Of a DNA stretch of 64,000 bases, positions 14,693-24,010 are shown one piece after another; position 1 is the first letter of the stretch, and the number at the start of each line of letters is the position of its first letter. The notes beneath the pieces are model-generated. The model was not told the DNA's origin, made no database searches, and was given only the letters and a program-made list of their open reading frames with translations. The position numbers were made by a program, and so were the translations under genes. Where the stretch lies: contig NZ_JACWUN010000013.1 of the NCBI RefSeq assembly GCF_014773365.1, positions 38,727 to 102,726 on the forward strand, in the 5' to 3' direction. Origin of the DNA: Pelovirga terrestris (GTDB lineage: Bacteria; Desulfobacterota; Desulfuromonadia; Desulfuromonadales; Geopsychrobacteraceae).

Positions 14693-17600
14693 ATGTCTCG
14701 GAAAATGGTCAATATCGACGGTAATGCCGCAGCGGCGCATGTTGCTCATGCGACCAATGAGGTGATTGCCATCTACCCCATTACCCCGTCATCGGTCATG
14801 GGTGAGATCTCCGACGCCAAAAGTGCGGTCGGTGAGAAGAACATCTGGGGCTCCGTTCCCAAGGTGGTTGAGCTGCAGTCAGAAGGCGGTGCCGCGGGTG
14901 CTGTCCATGGTGCGTTGCAGGCCGGTGCGTTGACGACGACCTTTACTGCCTCCCAGGGACTGCTGTTGATGATTCCCAACATGTTCAAGATTGCCGGTGA
15001 ATTGACCCCGACCGTCTTTCACGTGTCGGCGCGCGCTATTGCCGCCCAGGCGTTGTCGATTTTTGGCGATCACTCCGATGTGATGGCTTGTCGTTCCACT
15101 GGTTGGGTTCAGTTCTGTTCCAATAACCCTCAGGAAGTCATGGATTTTGCCCTGATCTCCCAGGCAGCGACCCTTGAGTCACGGGTGCCTTTCCTGCATT
15201 TCTTTGATGGCTTCCGTACCTCTCACGAAGTACAAAAAATCGAAGAGCTGACGCTGAATGACATGCGCCACATGATTAACGACGATCTTGTCACGGCTCA
15301 TCGTCAGCGTGCTCTGTCACCGGAGCATCCGAAATTGCGCGGAACCGCACAGAACCCGGATGTTTATTTCCAGGGACGTGAGACCGTCAATCCCTATTAC
15401 GAAAAAGTTCCCGCCATCCTCAAGGCCCAGATGGATAAGTTTGCTGCCTTGACCGGCCGTCAGTACAATCTGGTTGATTATGTCGGGTCGCCCGATGCCG
15501 AGCGGATCGTGGTGATGATGGGTTCCGGCTGTGAGGCGATGGAAGAAACCATCAATTACCTGGTCTCTAAAGGGGAAAAGGTCGGTCTGATCAAGATCCG
15601 ACTGTTCCTGCCGTTCCCGATTGAGGATTTCTGTAAAGCGATTCCGGCGACCACCAAGAAGATTGCCGTACTTGATCGCACCAAAGAGCCGGGTTCCATT
15701 GGCGAGCCGCTGTATCAGGCGGTTCGGACGGCCATCGGCGAAGGCATGGTAGAAAAGATGACCAGCTTCTCCGGTTACCCACCGATTGTTGGTGGCCGTT
15801 ATGGGTTGGGTTCTTTTGAATTTAATGCCGGTATGTGCAAGGCGGTTCTTGACAATTTACTTGCTGACAAACCGAAGAACCATTTCATCGTTGGCTTTAA
15901 AGATGACGTGCTTGGCAGCAGTCTTGATTTTGACAAGGACTTCCTCGTACCTTTTGATGGTTATGCGGCCATGTTCTTTGGTCTGGGATCAGACGGCACG
16001 GTTGGCGCCAACAAAAACTCGATCAAAATCATCGGTGAATGTACCGACAATAAGGTTCAGGCTTATTTTGTTTACGATTCCAAAAAAGCCGGCAGCCTGA
16101 CCACCTCACACTTGCGTTTCGGCAAAAACGAAATCAAGAGCACTTATCTGATCTCCCAGGCAGACTTTATTGCTTGTCACAACTTTTCCTTCCTGGAGAA
16201 GTACGACATGCTCAAGAGTGCCAAGCAGGGGGCAACCTTCCTGCTCAATGCGCCTTTCGGCAAGGATGAAATCTGGAACAATTTGCCGCAACTGGTACAA
16301 CAGCGGATTATCGACAAGAAACTGAAATTTTATGTCATCGACGGCATTCATCTGGGTGAAGAGATCGGCCTCGGTGCCCGAATCAACGTGATTATGCAAA
16401 CCGCCTTCTTCAAGATATCCGAGATCATTCCGGTCAATCAGGCGATCAGTCAGATCAAGGCTGCTATTGACAAGACTTACGGTAAGGCCGGTGAAAAAGT
16501 TGTGGCGATGAACAAACGCGGCGTTGATGCCGCACTCGAACATATTTTTGAAGTTCAGGTGCCGGCTACTGCTGAAAGTTCTATTAAGATGCACATTGGT
16601 CAATGGGGCGACTACTCTGACATAGTGAAAACCACCCTCGGGCCAATTATCGACGGCGTCGGCCACGAGCTGCCCCTGTCAGCTATGCCGGATGACGGGA
16701 CTTTCCCCACCGGTACCGCCGCTATTGAGAAGCGGAATATTGCCGTCAATATTCCGGTCTGGGATGAGAGCCTCTGTATTCAGTGTGGCATCTGCTCTTT
16801 TATTTGTCCCCATGCGGCTATTCGTATGAAGATTTACGACGAAAGTGTTCTTGCCGATGCGCCCGCAACGTTCAAGTCGGTCACTCCCAAAGGCAAGGAC
16901 ATGGAAGGCAAGCGCTATACGCTTCAGGTTGCTCCGGAGGATTGTACCGGCTGTGGCGCCTGTGTTTACAACTGCCCGGTCAAGAGTAAGGAAGATGAAA
17001 AGCACAAGGCGATCAACATGACCTTCCAGGCTCCACTGCGGGTATCGGAAGCTGCCAACTTCAAATTTTTCCTGGCGTTGCCGGAGACCGATCCTGCTCT
17101 GGTCAATCGCAGCACCCTCAAAGGGAGTCAACTGCTGCCGCCCATGTTTGAATTCTCCGGCGCCTGCGCTGGTTGCGGCGAGACCCCCTTTGTCAAGCTT
17201 TGCTCCCAGTTGTTTGGTGATCGGATGTTGGTGGCCAATGCCACAGGATGTTCCTCGATCTATGGTGGCAACCTGCCGACCACCCCCTGGACCACCCGCA
17301 AGGATGGCCTTGGACCAGCATGGAGCAACTCGCTGTTTGAAGATAACGCCGAGTTCGGCTACGGCATGCGACTGGCGGTTGATAAAAGTACGGAATATGC
17401 GCGCGAACTGCTTGAGAGTAACATCTCCTGTGGCTGTGCTGCCTGTAAGGGAACGGCTGATCTCAAGCGCAAGATTCTTGACAGTGCCCAGGATACCCAG
17501 GAAGAGATTGAACTGCAGCGCGACCGGGTTGCCAAATTGCGGGCGATCCTGGAGAAATGTACCCATGAAACCGCCAAGCCGCTGCTGGTGAATATTGATT

Positions 17601-18274
17601 ATCTGGTGGTCAAGTCGGTCTGGATTCACGGTGGCGACGGTTGGGCCTATGATATCGGTTACGGTGGTCTGGATCACGTTCTCGCCTCCGGTGAAAATGT
17701 CAATGTTCTGGTCCTGGATACAGAAGTTTATTCCAACACCGGCGGTCAGGCATCTAAATCGACACCGCTGGGTGCCGTGGCTCAGTTTGCCGCCGGTGGC
17801 AAGCGCCAGCCGAAAAAGGATCTGGGGATGATAGCTATGTCTTATGGCAATATCTATGTCGCCAAGGTCGCTCTTTCCAATCCGGCTCAGGTGGTCAAGG
17901 CGTTCCTTGAGGCCGATTCCTATGACGGCCCTTCACTGATCATTGCATACAGCCACTGTATTGCTCATGGTATTGCCATGGACAGTGCGATCGAAGGCTG
18001 CAAGGAAGCAGTGGCTTCCGGTCACTGGCCGCTCTTCCGTTTTGATCCGCGTCTGGCCGATCAGGGCAAAAATCCACTCCAGTTGGACAGCAAAGAGCCG
18101 ACGATCTCTTTCGAGGACTATGCTCTCAAACAGAACCGGTACCGGGTACTCAAGAAAGTTGCCCCGGAAGCGGCTCAGGGGCTCATAGAAGATGCCAACA
18201 AGATCACTTCCAATCGCTATCGCCTTTACCAGCAGATGGCGGAAATGAGCTACGGCGGCAATGAAGAAAAATAG
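14693..18274 (+). CDS. nifJ: Pyruvate:ferredoxin (flavodoxin) oxidoreductase
   Basis: A 1193-residue single-chain PFOR that interconverts pyruvate plus CoA and acetyl-CoA plus CO2 using ferredoxin or flavodoxin. Order seen: pyrimidine-binding domain at the start (NAAAAHVAHATNEVIAIYPITPSS), domains II-III, then a two-cluster ferredoxin domain with CIQCGICSFIC (about 694) and CTGCGACVYNC (about 750). The third-cluster Cys pattern starts at CAGCGET (about 825), followed by the TPP-binding GDGWAYDIGYGG (about 982) with its NT-like YSNTGGQ. Length matches the family (about 1170-1200). An AGGAGG site precedes the ATG. In acetate-oxidising Desulfuromonadales the enzyme also runs in the pyruvate-forming direction. 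Confidence 0.97.
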   Translation: MSRKMVNIDGNAAAAHVAHATNEVIAIYPITPSSVMGEISDAKSAVGEKNIWGSVPKVVELQSEGGAAGAVHGALQAGALTTTFTASQGLLLMIPNMFKIAGELTPTVFHVSARAIAAQALSIFGDHSDVMACRSTGWVQFCSNNPQEVMDFALISQAATLESRVPFLHFFDGFRTSHEVQKIEELTLNDMRHMINDDLVTAHRQRALSPEHPKLRGTAQNPDVYFQGRETVNPYYEKVPAILKAQMDKFAALTGRQYNLVDYVGSPDAERIVVMMGSGCEAMEETINYLVSKGEKVGLIKIRLFLPFPIEDFCKAIPATTKKIAVLDRTKEPGSIGEPLYQAVRTAIGEGMVEKMTSFSGYPPIVGGRYGLGSFEFNAGMCKAVLDNLLADKPKNHFIVGFKDDVLGSSLDFDKDFLVPFDGYAAMFFGLGSDGTVGANKNSIKIIGECTDNKVQAYFVYDSKKAGSLTTSHLRFGKNEIKSTYLISQADFIACHNFSFLEKYDMLKSAKQGATFLLNAPFGKDEIWNNLPQLVQQRIIDKKLKFYVIDGIHLGEEIGLGARINVIMQTAFFKISEIIPVNQAISQIKAAIDKTYGKAGEKVVAMNKRGVDAALEHIFEVQVPATAESSIKMHIGQWGDYSDIVKTTLGPIIDGVGHELPLSAMPDDGTFPTGTAAIEKRNIAVNIPVWDESLCIQCGICSFICPHAAIRMKIYDESVLADAPATFKSVTPKGKDMEGKRYTLQVAPEDCTGCGACVYNCPVKSKEDEKHKAINMTFQAPLRVSEAANFKFFLALPETDPALVNRSTLKGSQLLPPMFEFSGACAGCGETPFVKLCSQLFGDRMLVANATGCSSIYGGNLPTTPWTTRKDGLGPAWSNSLFEDNAEFGYGMRLAVDKSTEYARELLESNISCGCAACKGTADLKRKILDSAQDTQEEIELQRDRVAKLRAILEKCTHETAKPLLVNIDYLVVKSVWIHGGDGWAYDIGYGGLDHVLASGENVNVLVLDTEVYSNTGGQASKSTPLGAVAQFAAGGKRQPKKDLGMIAMSYGNIYVAKVALSNPAQVVKAFLEADSYDGPSLIIAYSHCIAHGIAMDSAIEGCKEAVASGHWPLFRFDPRLADQGKNPLQLDSKEPTISFEDYALKQNRYRVLKKVAPEAAQGLIEDANKITSNRYRLYQQMAEMSYGGNEEK

Positions 18275-18301
18275 TCCTGGTTGACGTTAGATCATGAACA
18301 A

Positions 18302-18342
18302 ACAGGCCCCTGGTCGTTGATTGCCGGGGGCCTGAGTTTTTT
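18302..18342 (+). terminator. Rho-independent terminator of nifJ
   Basis: CAGGCCCC (18303-18310) pairs with GGGGCCTG (18327-18334), closing a loop of about 16 bases, followed by AGTTTTTT. Confidence 0.85.
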
Positions 18343-18359
18343 GCAGGAGGAATCAGTGC

Positions 18360-18386
18360 TTGACTTCACTATGGTGCTGTGATAAT
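18360..18386 (+). promoter_or_regulatory. Promoter candidate of the Ala-leader operon
   Basis: TTGACT at 18360-18365 and GATAAT at 18381-18386. The spacing of 15 bases is short, but both boxes are close to sigma-70 consensus. Transcription would begin about 25 bases before the leader-peptide ATG. Confidence 0.5.
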
Positions 18387-18419
18387 CAGGCTCCAGCTTT
18401 TTCCAACGAGGGACACCCC

Positions 18420-18497
18420 ATGAACCATCCATCTGCAGCGGCGGCACGAGCGTTGGTGGCGGCAATAATCCGCCGACAGTCTGTCCATCACCCTTGA
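18420..18497 (+). CDS. Ala-rich leader peptide (attenuator)
   Basis: A 25-codon frame with GAGGGA seven bases before its ATG. Seven of its first fifteen residues are Ala (a run of four at codons 6-9, then codons 11, 14, 15), with Leu-Val at 12-13 and Ile-Ile at 16-17. It stops at 18495-18497, inside a segment able to form alternative hairpins, 41 bases before an intrinsic terminator. This is the classic layout of amino-acid attenuation, here apparently sensing charged tRNA-Ala. The downstream gene is an alanine-type aminotransferase. Peptide and function are inferred from layout. Confidence 0.7.
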   Translation: MNHPSAAAARALVAAIIRRQSVHHP

Positions 18498-18567
18498 ACG
18501 GGTGTCGCCGCGCAGGTATGACAAGAATCAACCCGAGGCCATGGACAGATCGTCCGTGGCTTTTTTT
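18479..18567 (+). terminator. Attenuator: terminator with competing antiterminator
   Basis: Terminator: GCCATGGAC (18538-18546) pairs with GTCCGTGGC (18552-18560, one G-U) and seven Ts follow (18561-18567). Antiterminator: TCTGTCCAT (18480-18488, codons 21-23 of the leader peptide) is an exact complement of ATGGACAGA (18541-18549), the terminator's left arm. A GGCGG/CCGCC hairpin (18458-18474) covers the last Ala codons. A ribosome stalled on Ala codons would leave 18480-18488 free and block termination; one reaching the stop codon would cover it and allow termination. Confidence 0.7.
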
Positions 18568-18590
18568 CTTGTGATTTCAGGGAGAAAAAA

Positions 18591-19895
18591 ATGCGTAATA
18601 ACATAGTGCATATCGGCGCCGGTGAGCTGAGCTACGAAATTCGCGCGATTGTCACTATTGCCGAAAAAATGCAGAAACTCGGCATTAAGACCAACATGGA
18701 AAATATCGGTGACCCGATTGCCAAAGGGGAGAAGATTCCCCTATGGATGAAGGAGATTGTTGCTGACCTGGCGATGCAGGACTGTTCCTACGGTTATTGT
18801 GCCACCAAGGGGTTGCTGGAAACCCGCCAGTTCCTGGCCGATATGACCAACAAGCGCGGCTATGCCCAGATCTGTGTTGAGGATATCATCTTTTTCAACG
18901 GCCTTGGCGATGCTATTCAGAAGGTCTACGGGCTACTTAAGCGCGAAGCCCGGGTGATCGGGCCGTCACCAACCTATTCCACTCACTCCTCGGCAGAAGG
19001 TGCCCATGCCGGACTCAAGCCGGTGACCTATCGTCTGGATCCCGATAATCACTGGTACCCCAACATGGACGATCTGCGTCAATCGATCAAATACAATCAA
19101 TCGGTTTCCGGCGTATTGATTATTAATCCTGACAACCCCACCGGAGCCGTTTACCCCGAGCGAATTCTCAAGGAAATCATCGCCCTGTGTAAAGAGTATG
19201 ACCTGTTTTTGATCTGTGACGAGATTTATCATAACCTCTGTTATAACGGCATGAATACGCGGCCGATTTCCGATCTGATTGGCGATCTGCCGGCTATTGC
19301 CATGAAGGGAATCAGCAAGGAGCTGCCCTGGCCCGGCTCGCGTTGTGGCTGGATTGAAGTGTATAATGCTGACAAGGATGAAACCTTCAAGCGTTATATC
19401 GACAGCATTATCAACTCAAAGATGGTTGAAGTTTGTTCCACCACCCTGCCGCAGAAGGCGATCCCAAAGATCCTGAGCCATCCTGAGTACCCGGTCTATC
19501 TGGCGGAGCGGCGGGATCGCTATGAGCACTATTCCAATATCGCCTATGATATGCTTAACGGGGTGCCTGGTCTGAAGGTCAACCGCACCAATGGCGCTTT
19601 CTATATGAGTGTGGTGTTTGAGAGTAATCGGTTGACCAGTACCCAGACCCTGCCGATCAAGAGTCCGGAAGTCAGGTCGCTGGTCGAACAACTGGTCGCC
19701 GCACCGGGAACCCAGACCGATAAGCGCTTCGTCTATTATCTGCTTGGCGCTACCGGGATCTGTGTCGTGCCGATTTCTTCTTTCTGCACCGACGAGCGGG
19801 GGTTTCGGGTGACCCTGCTGGAGCGTGATGAAAAGGAATTTACCCAGATATTCACGACCCTTGCTGAAGCGATCAATACCTATCTTGAATCTTGA
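18591..19895 (+). CDS. PLP-dependent aminotransferase, alanine-type
   Basis: A 434-residue fold-type I aminotransferase (class I/II). The N-terminus resembles AlaA/YfbQ-type alanine transaminases (SYEIRA, then ENIGDP). The PLP contacts include the NPDNPTGAVYP loop, the DEIYHNL Asp/Tyr pair and the Schiff-base Lys in KGISKELPWPGSRCGW. GGGAG lies before the ATG at 18591, and an Ala-rich attenuator lies directly upstream, which supports pyruvate-to-alanine as the reaction. Substrate is still an inference. gshA follows after 27 bases, so the two genes may be one operon. Confidence 0.8.
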   Translation: MRNNIVHIGAGELSYEIRAIVTIAEKMQKLGIKTNMENIGDPIAKGEKIPLWMKEIVADLAMQDCSYGYCATKGLLETRQFLADMTNKRGYAQICVEDIIFFNGLGDAIQKVYGLLKREARVIGPSPTYSTHSSAEGAHAGLKPVTYRLDPDNHWYPNMDDLRQSIKYNQSVSGVLIINPDNPTGAVYPERILKEIIALCKEYDLFLICDEIYHNLCYNGMNTRPISDLIGDLPAIAMKGISKELPWPGSRCGWIEVYNADKDETFKRYIDSIINSKMVEVCSTTLPQKAIPKILSHPEYPVYLAERRDRYEHYSNIAYDMLNGVPGLKVNRTNGAFYMSVVFESNRLTSTQTLPIKSPEVRSLVEQLVAAPGTQTDKRFVYYLLGATGICVVPISSFCTDERGFRVTLLERDEKEFTQIFTTLAEAINTYLES

Positions 19896-19922
19896 TGGCG
19901 TGTTTTTGAAAGGCCGGGCAGA

Positions 19923-21299
19923 ATGAGTCAACAGAAGGATCAGGCAGTGGTTGGCGCCAGCGATTATATCGAGCGTCCAGCGCAGTTGGTCGATTTTATT
20001 CTGCGCGGAGCGCGTCCGCGCGATGAGTGGGGGATCGGTCTGGAAACCGAAAAGCTGGTGGTCGATCGGACTACCGGTGAAGCGGTACCCTATGAGCGCA
20101 TCCGCGAACTGCTGGCACGTCTTGACGGGATTGGTGGCTGGCAGGGGGTTTATGAAGGGGACAACCTGATCGGTTTGCAGGGTAAGCGCTCATCGGTGAC
20201 CCTGGAACCTGGCGGGCAGCTCGAGCTTTCAGGGAAATTCTGCTGCGATATTCACTGCAGCTGGCGTGATCTGAATCGCTATCGCCAGCATATTGTTGCG
20301 GTTGGAGAGGAGTTGGGACTGCTGTTTCTAGGCCTGGGGACCCATCCTTTTACCCGCCTTGATGCGATCTCCTGGCTGCCCAAGGGGCGCTACAGAATTA
20401 TGTCCCAGTATATGCTCAAGACTGGAGATATGGGACAGCGGATGATGAAGCAGACCGCCGGGACCCAGGTCAATCTGGATTTCTCCGATGCTGCTGATCT
20501 CGCCCGTAAATTGCGTTTGTCCCAGCGCTTAAGTGCGGTAGCCTACGCGCTGTTTGCCAACTCGCCGTTGCTCGATGGAGAACCGAGCGGGTTTCTGTCG
20601 ACCCGCGGGGAGATCTGGTCACGTACGGATAACGATCGTTGCGGCTTGATTGAGGAATTGCTGAGCCCCGCTGCCGGACTCAATGATTTCGTTGCCTATG
20701 CCCTTGATGTCCCCCTCTATTTTATTGAGCGCAACCAGCAGTATGTTGATATGACCACCAGTCGTTTTACCTTTCGTCAGTTTATTGAGAGTGGCTGGAA
20801 CGGCGAGGGCGCTACCCTGAAAGACTGGAATTTACACCTGTCGACCCTGTTTCCCGAGGTGCGGCTGCGCCCACAGATTGAGGTGCGCAGTGCTGACAGT
20901 CTGCCGCCACGTTTTATCCCTGCCGTAGCCGCCCTGTATAAAGGGTTGCTCTATAGCGAAGATGCCTTGCAGGGAGCTGAGGCGCTGCTGATGGCTCTGT
21001 CGCGTGAGGACGTTGTCAGTCTTTACCGACGCTCTTGGCGGGATGGTTTCGCAGCCCGGTATTCAGGCGGAACCCTGGGCGAAATTATTGCTGCATTGCT
21101 CAAGCTGGCGCAAACCAGTCTGCAGCAGCAATTTGCCGCAGCTTACAGTGGAGCCGATGAGAGTCATTTTCTCGATCCTCTGCAGGAACTGGTCGCACAT
21201 CAGGAAACCCTGGCGGAGCGCCTGCTCAAGCGTTGGCCCGCAACCAGGGCAGAACAATTGCAGCTGCTGATTGACCATTGCGGTTACCGGGCAAAATAA
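19923..21299 (+). CDS. gshA: Glutamate-cysteine ligase, plant/alphaproteobacterial type
   Basis: A 458-residue GCS2-family enzyme making gamma-glutamylcysteine, the first step to glutathione. The plant-type signature is clear: WGIGLETEKLVVD near residue 40, SVTLEPGGQLELSG near 97-110, and the RYRIMSQYMLKTGDMGQRMMKQTAGTQVNLDF block near 157-187. Length matches this class rather than E. coli GshA. No gshB is in the window. It lies 27 bases after the aminotransferase and may share control by its attenuator. An AAGGCCGGGCAG context gives a weak ribosome site. Confidence 0.93.
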   Translation: MSQQKDQAVVGASDYIERPAQLVDFILRGARPRDEWGIGLETEKLVVDRTTGEAVPYERIRELLARLDGIGGWQGVYEGDNLIGLQGKRSSVTLEPGGQLELSGKFCCDIHCSWRDLNRYRQHIVAVGEELGLLFLGLGTHPFTRLDAISWLPKGRYRIMSQYMLKTGDMGQRMMKQTAGTQVNLDFSDAADLARKLRLSQRLSAVAYALFANSPLLDGEPSGFLSTRGEIWSRTDNDRCGLIEELLSPAAGLNDFVAYALDVPLYFIERNQQYVDMTTSRFTFRQFIESGWNGEGATLKDWNLHLSTLFPEVRLRPQIEVRSADSLPPRFIPAVAALYKGLLYSEDALQGAEALLMALSREDVVSLYRRSWRDGFAARYSGGTLGEIIAALLKLAQTSLQQQFAAAYSGADESHFLDPLQELVAHQETLAERLLKRWPATRAEQLQLLIDHCGYRAK

Positions 21300-21349
21300 A
21301 AAATTATCTGGTTATCTATTTGACTCCAGTAAATCAGAAAACAGGATAT

Positions 21350-21441
21350 GGATTCTGCGACTACGCCTCGCTCCGCGCAGAATGACGCCCGTTTTTTTCA
21401 TCAACGTCCTTCTGTGTCATCCTGCGCGAAGTCGCAGGATC
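21350..21441. repeat. Two-hairpin intergenic repeat
   Basis: The left unit contains ATTCTGCG/CGCAGAAT arms (21352-21383) and the right unit TCCTGCG/CGCAGGA arms (21420-21439). The outer sequences GGATTCTGCGACTAC... and ...GAAGTCGCAGGATCC are near-complements. This is a common type of dispersed, non-coding element in environmental proteobacteria. Confidence 0.6.
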
Positions 21442-21491
21442 CAGATTATTAGCAAGTCGCATCGGTCGCGATCTTCTAACTGTTATGCTGG

Positions 21492-21738
21492 AGCGAAGTG
21501 GATAACCAAAAAAAATTATTTCTGCGCTCCAACTGTGCATTGCCACAGTCGTTTTCTGCTGCTTCTGGATCGTCAAAATACGAAAAGGCACGTGGTGTTG
21601 CGGCACGTCGTTGGTTAATATCGGAACCATCAACAGCGTGGTGTGGCAGTCATTCTGTTGATGGAGAACGTAACATACCTCCTTTCCAGTACCGGGCCAG
21701 TGTCGGAACACCTCCTCCGACCCTGGCCCATTTTTTTT
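21492..21738 (+). ncRNA. Structured region ending in a strong terminator (ncRNA candidate)
   Basis: Within the 700-base gap between gshA and tkt, successive hairpins can be read: GGAGCG/CGCTCC at about 21492-21530, a perfect 10-bp stem CCATCAACAG/CTGTTGATGG (21627-21636 with 21655-21664), and an intrinsic terminator GGGCCAG..TCGG/CCGA..CTGGCCC with eight Ts (21694-21738). No convincing protein is coded here. It may be a small RNA or the decayed tail of a lost gene; I do not recognise an RNA family. Confidence 0.35.
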
Positions 21739-21776
21739 GTTTTCCACCTCCCGCATAACCGCTAAAACAGCTTGCA

Positions 21777-21884
21777 GGCCACCAAGGCACCAAGGTCTCC
21801 AAGAAAAACAGTCTGAGGCCTTTCGCAATAATCATAAACACCAGATTTTTTATTCTCTTGGTGGACTTGGAGTCTTGGTGGTTG
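21777..21884. repeat. Inverted repeat element, CACCAAGG type
   Basis: Left arm GGCCACCAAGGCACCAAGG.. (21777-21808) and right arm ..CTTGGTGGACTTGGAGTCTTGG.. (21851-21884) are imperfect complements around a T-rich centre. Related to the element at 9149-9239. Confidence 0.6.
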
Positions 21885-22004
21885 ATTGATGGTGTCTTTT
21901 ACTGCGAGCGGTTAAATATCTCTTTCTTGAAGACTTTTACTTGATTTGTCGTGGCTAAAACTGGTTGAATACGGTGCCTTAAAAAACCGCCAAAGGAGCC
22001 GCTC

Positions 22005-23996
22005 ATGTCCCATGTTCAACTGAATGACCCAATCGTCCGTGAATCCATTGATACCATCCGTCTGCTGGCCGCAGATGCCGTCGAAAAAGCCCAATCCGGC
22101 CATCCGGGAACGCCGATGGAGGCTGCTCCCATTGCCTATCTGCTGTACATGAAATATCTGCGTCATAATCCCGGCAATCCTCACTGGGCCGGACGCGATC
22201 GTTTCATCCTGTCCTGTGGTCATGCCTCAGCCCTGATCTACAGCATGCTGCATCTGACCGGCTATGACCTGTCGCTGGACGATATAAAAGCCTTCCGCCA
22301 GTTTGGTAGCCGAACCGCCGGTCACCCTGAATTTGCCCATACGCCGGGGGTTGAAACCACCACCGGGCCGTTGGGGCAGGGGGTGTCGGTTGCTGTTGGT
22401 ATGGCCATGGGTGGGCAGTTCCTTGGTGAGCAGGTCGACGCGGAATTGTTCGACTACCGGACCTGGGTATTGTGTTCCGATGGAGATCTGATGGAAGGGA
22501 TTTCCGCCGAGGCCGCATCGTTAGCCGGTCACTTAAAGCTGGGGAAGCTGAACTATATCTACCTCGATAACAAGATCACCATTGAAGGCGCAACCGAACT
22601 TGCCTTTAGTGAAGATGTCGGTGCCCGTTATCTGGCTTATGGCTGGCACGTTGAACGGGTGGATGGCGAAAACCTGGCCGAAATCGATGCCGCTATGGCC
22701 CGTGCATGGCAGGATAACCGTCCATCATTGATTGTCGCCCGTACCCACATCGGCATCGGTGCCCCCAACAAGCAGAATACAGCCGATGCCCATGGCGCAC
22801 CCCTGGGTGCAGAGGAACTGGCGTTGACCAAGCAGGCCTACGGACGAGATCCGCAAGCCACCTTTGTGGTGCCCCCAGCGGTAGCACAGCATATGGGTTC
22901 CTGCCGTGAGCGTGGGGCCGCCCTGGAGCAACAATGGCAGCGCCTGTTTGACAGCAAACAAGATCAGCCGATGGTCAGCGCCTGGCAGCAGGCGGCACAG
23001 GGCAAACTGCCAAACGGCTGGGATGCCGAGCTGCCGAGCTTTGCGCCCGGCGATGGGGCCAAAGCGACCCGCCAGGCCAGTGGTGCGGTGATCAATGCCC
23101 TGGCGGCAAAACTGCCGTTTCTGATCGGCGGTTCAGCGGATCTGGCACCATCCAACAATACCGAAATCAAGAAAGCCGGTTCGTGGATTCCCGGTCGCAG
23201 TGATCGTAATATCCACTATGGTATTCGTGAACATGCGATGGGGGCCATTCTCAATGGTCTGTGTCATACCCCCGGTCTGCGTCCTTTTGCCGGCACCTTT
23301 TTTGTCTTTGCCGACTATATGCGACCGGCAATTCGCCTGGCGGCTCTGATGGGGCTTGATCCTATCTATGTCATGACCCATGACTCCATCGGCCTGGGTG
23401 AGGATGGCCCGACCCATCAGCCGGTCGAGCATCTGGCCTCATTACGGGCGATGCCCAACCTGACCCTGATTCGTCCGGCTGACGCCAATGAGACGGTTGA
23501 AGCCTGGAAGGCGGCGATCATCAATCGCCGTGGCCCGACCATGCTGGTGTTGACCCGCCAGGGACTGCCGACCCTGGATCGCAGCCGTTATGGCGCAGCG
23601 GCAGGGGTGCAGCGCGGAGGTTATGTGCTGGCGCCGGAACAGGGCGATCTTCAGCTGATTCTGATTGCCAGTGGCTCCGAGGTTCAGCACGCCCTGGCAG
23701 CTCAGGAGACTCTCAAAGCTGAAGGGATCGGCACCCGGGTTGTCTCTCTGCCCAGTTTTGAACTGTTCGAAGCGCAGGACGCAGCGTATCGCGAAGAGGT
23801 GCTGCCCGCAGCCTGTGTTGCTCGGGTGGCGATGGAAGCCGGTAGCAGCTTTGGTTGGGAACGCTATGTCGGGATGCAGGGACGCGTTATCGGGATGACG
23901 ACCTTTGGTGCCAGTGCCCCGGCCGGTGCCCTGATGAAGCATTTTGGGTTTACCGCGGAGAATTTTGTTGCGGTAGCCAAAGAGCTGCTGGGTTAA
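22005..23996 (+). CDS. tkt: Transketolase
   Basis: A 663-residue thiamine diphosphate enzyme moving two-carbon units between sugar phosphates in the pentose phosphate pathway, supplying erythrose-4-phosphate for aromatic synthesis and pentoses for nucleotides. Signatures: AVEKAQSGHPGTPMEAAP at the start, LGQGVSVAVGMAMGG, the TPP-binding GDGDLMEGISAEAASLAGH-type motif (here SDGDLMEG), and the central GEDGPTHQPVEHLASLRA. Length is standard. AAAGGAG precedes the ATG. Gene ends in a region of repeats convergent with the TDT-family channel gene. Confidence 0.96.
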   Translation: MSHVQLNDPIVRESIDTIRLLAADAVEKAQSGHPGTPMEAAPIAYLLYMKYLRHNPGNPHWAGRDRFILSCGHASALIYSMLHLTGYDLSLDDIKAFRQFGSRTAGHPEFAHTPGVETTTGPLGQGVSVAVGMAMGGQFLGEQVDAELFDYRTWVLCSDGDLMEGISAEAASLAGHLKLGKLNYIYLDNKITIEGATELAFSEDVGARYLAYGWHVERVDGENLAEIDAAMARAWQDNRPSLIVARTHIGIGAPNKQNTADAHGAPLGAEELALTKQAYGRDPQATFVVPPAVAQHMGSCRERGAALEQQWQRLFDSKQDQPMVSAWQQAAQGKLPNGWDAELPSFAPGDGAKATRQASGAVINALAAKLPFLIGGSADLAPSNNTEIKKAGSWIPGRSDRNIHYGIREHAMGAILNGLCHTPGLRPFAGTFFVFADYMRPAIRLAALMGLDPIYVMTHDSIGLGEDGPTHQPVEHLASLRAMPNLTLIRPADANETVEAWKAAIINRRGPTMLVLTRQGLPTLDRSRYGAAAGVQRGGYVLAPEQGDLQLILIASGSEVQHALAAQETLKAEGIGTRVVSLPSFELFEAQDAAYREEVLPAACVARVAMEAGSSFGWERYVGMQGRVIGMTTFGASAPAGALMKHFGFTAENFVAVAKELLG

Positions 23997-24010
23997 ACAA
24001 CGGCAAGGAC

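Noticed and set aside
21271..21841. ORFs in the gshA-tkt gap
   Set aside because: They run through dispersed repeats and a terminator and resemble no protein.
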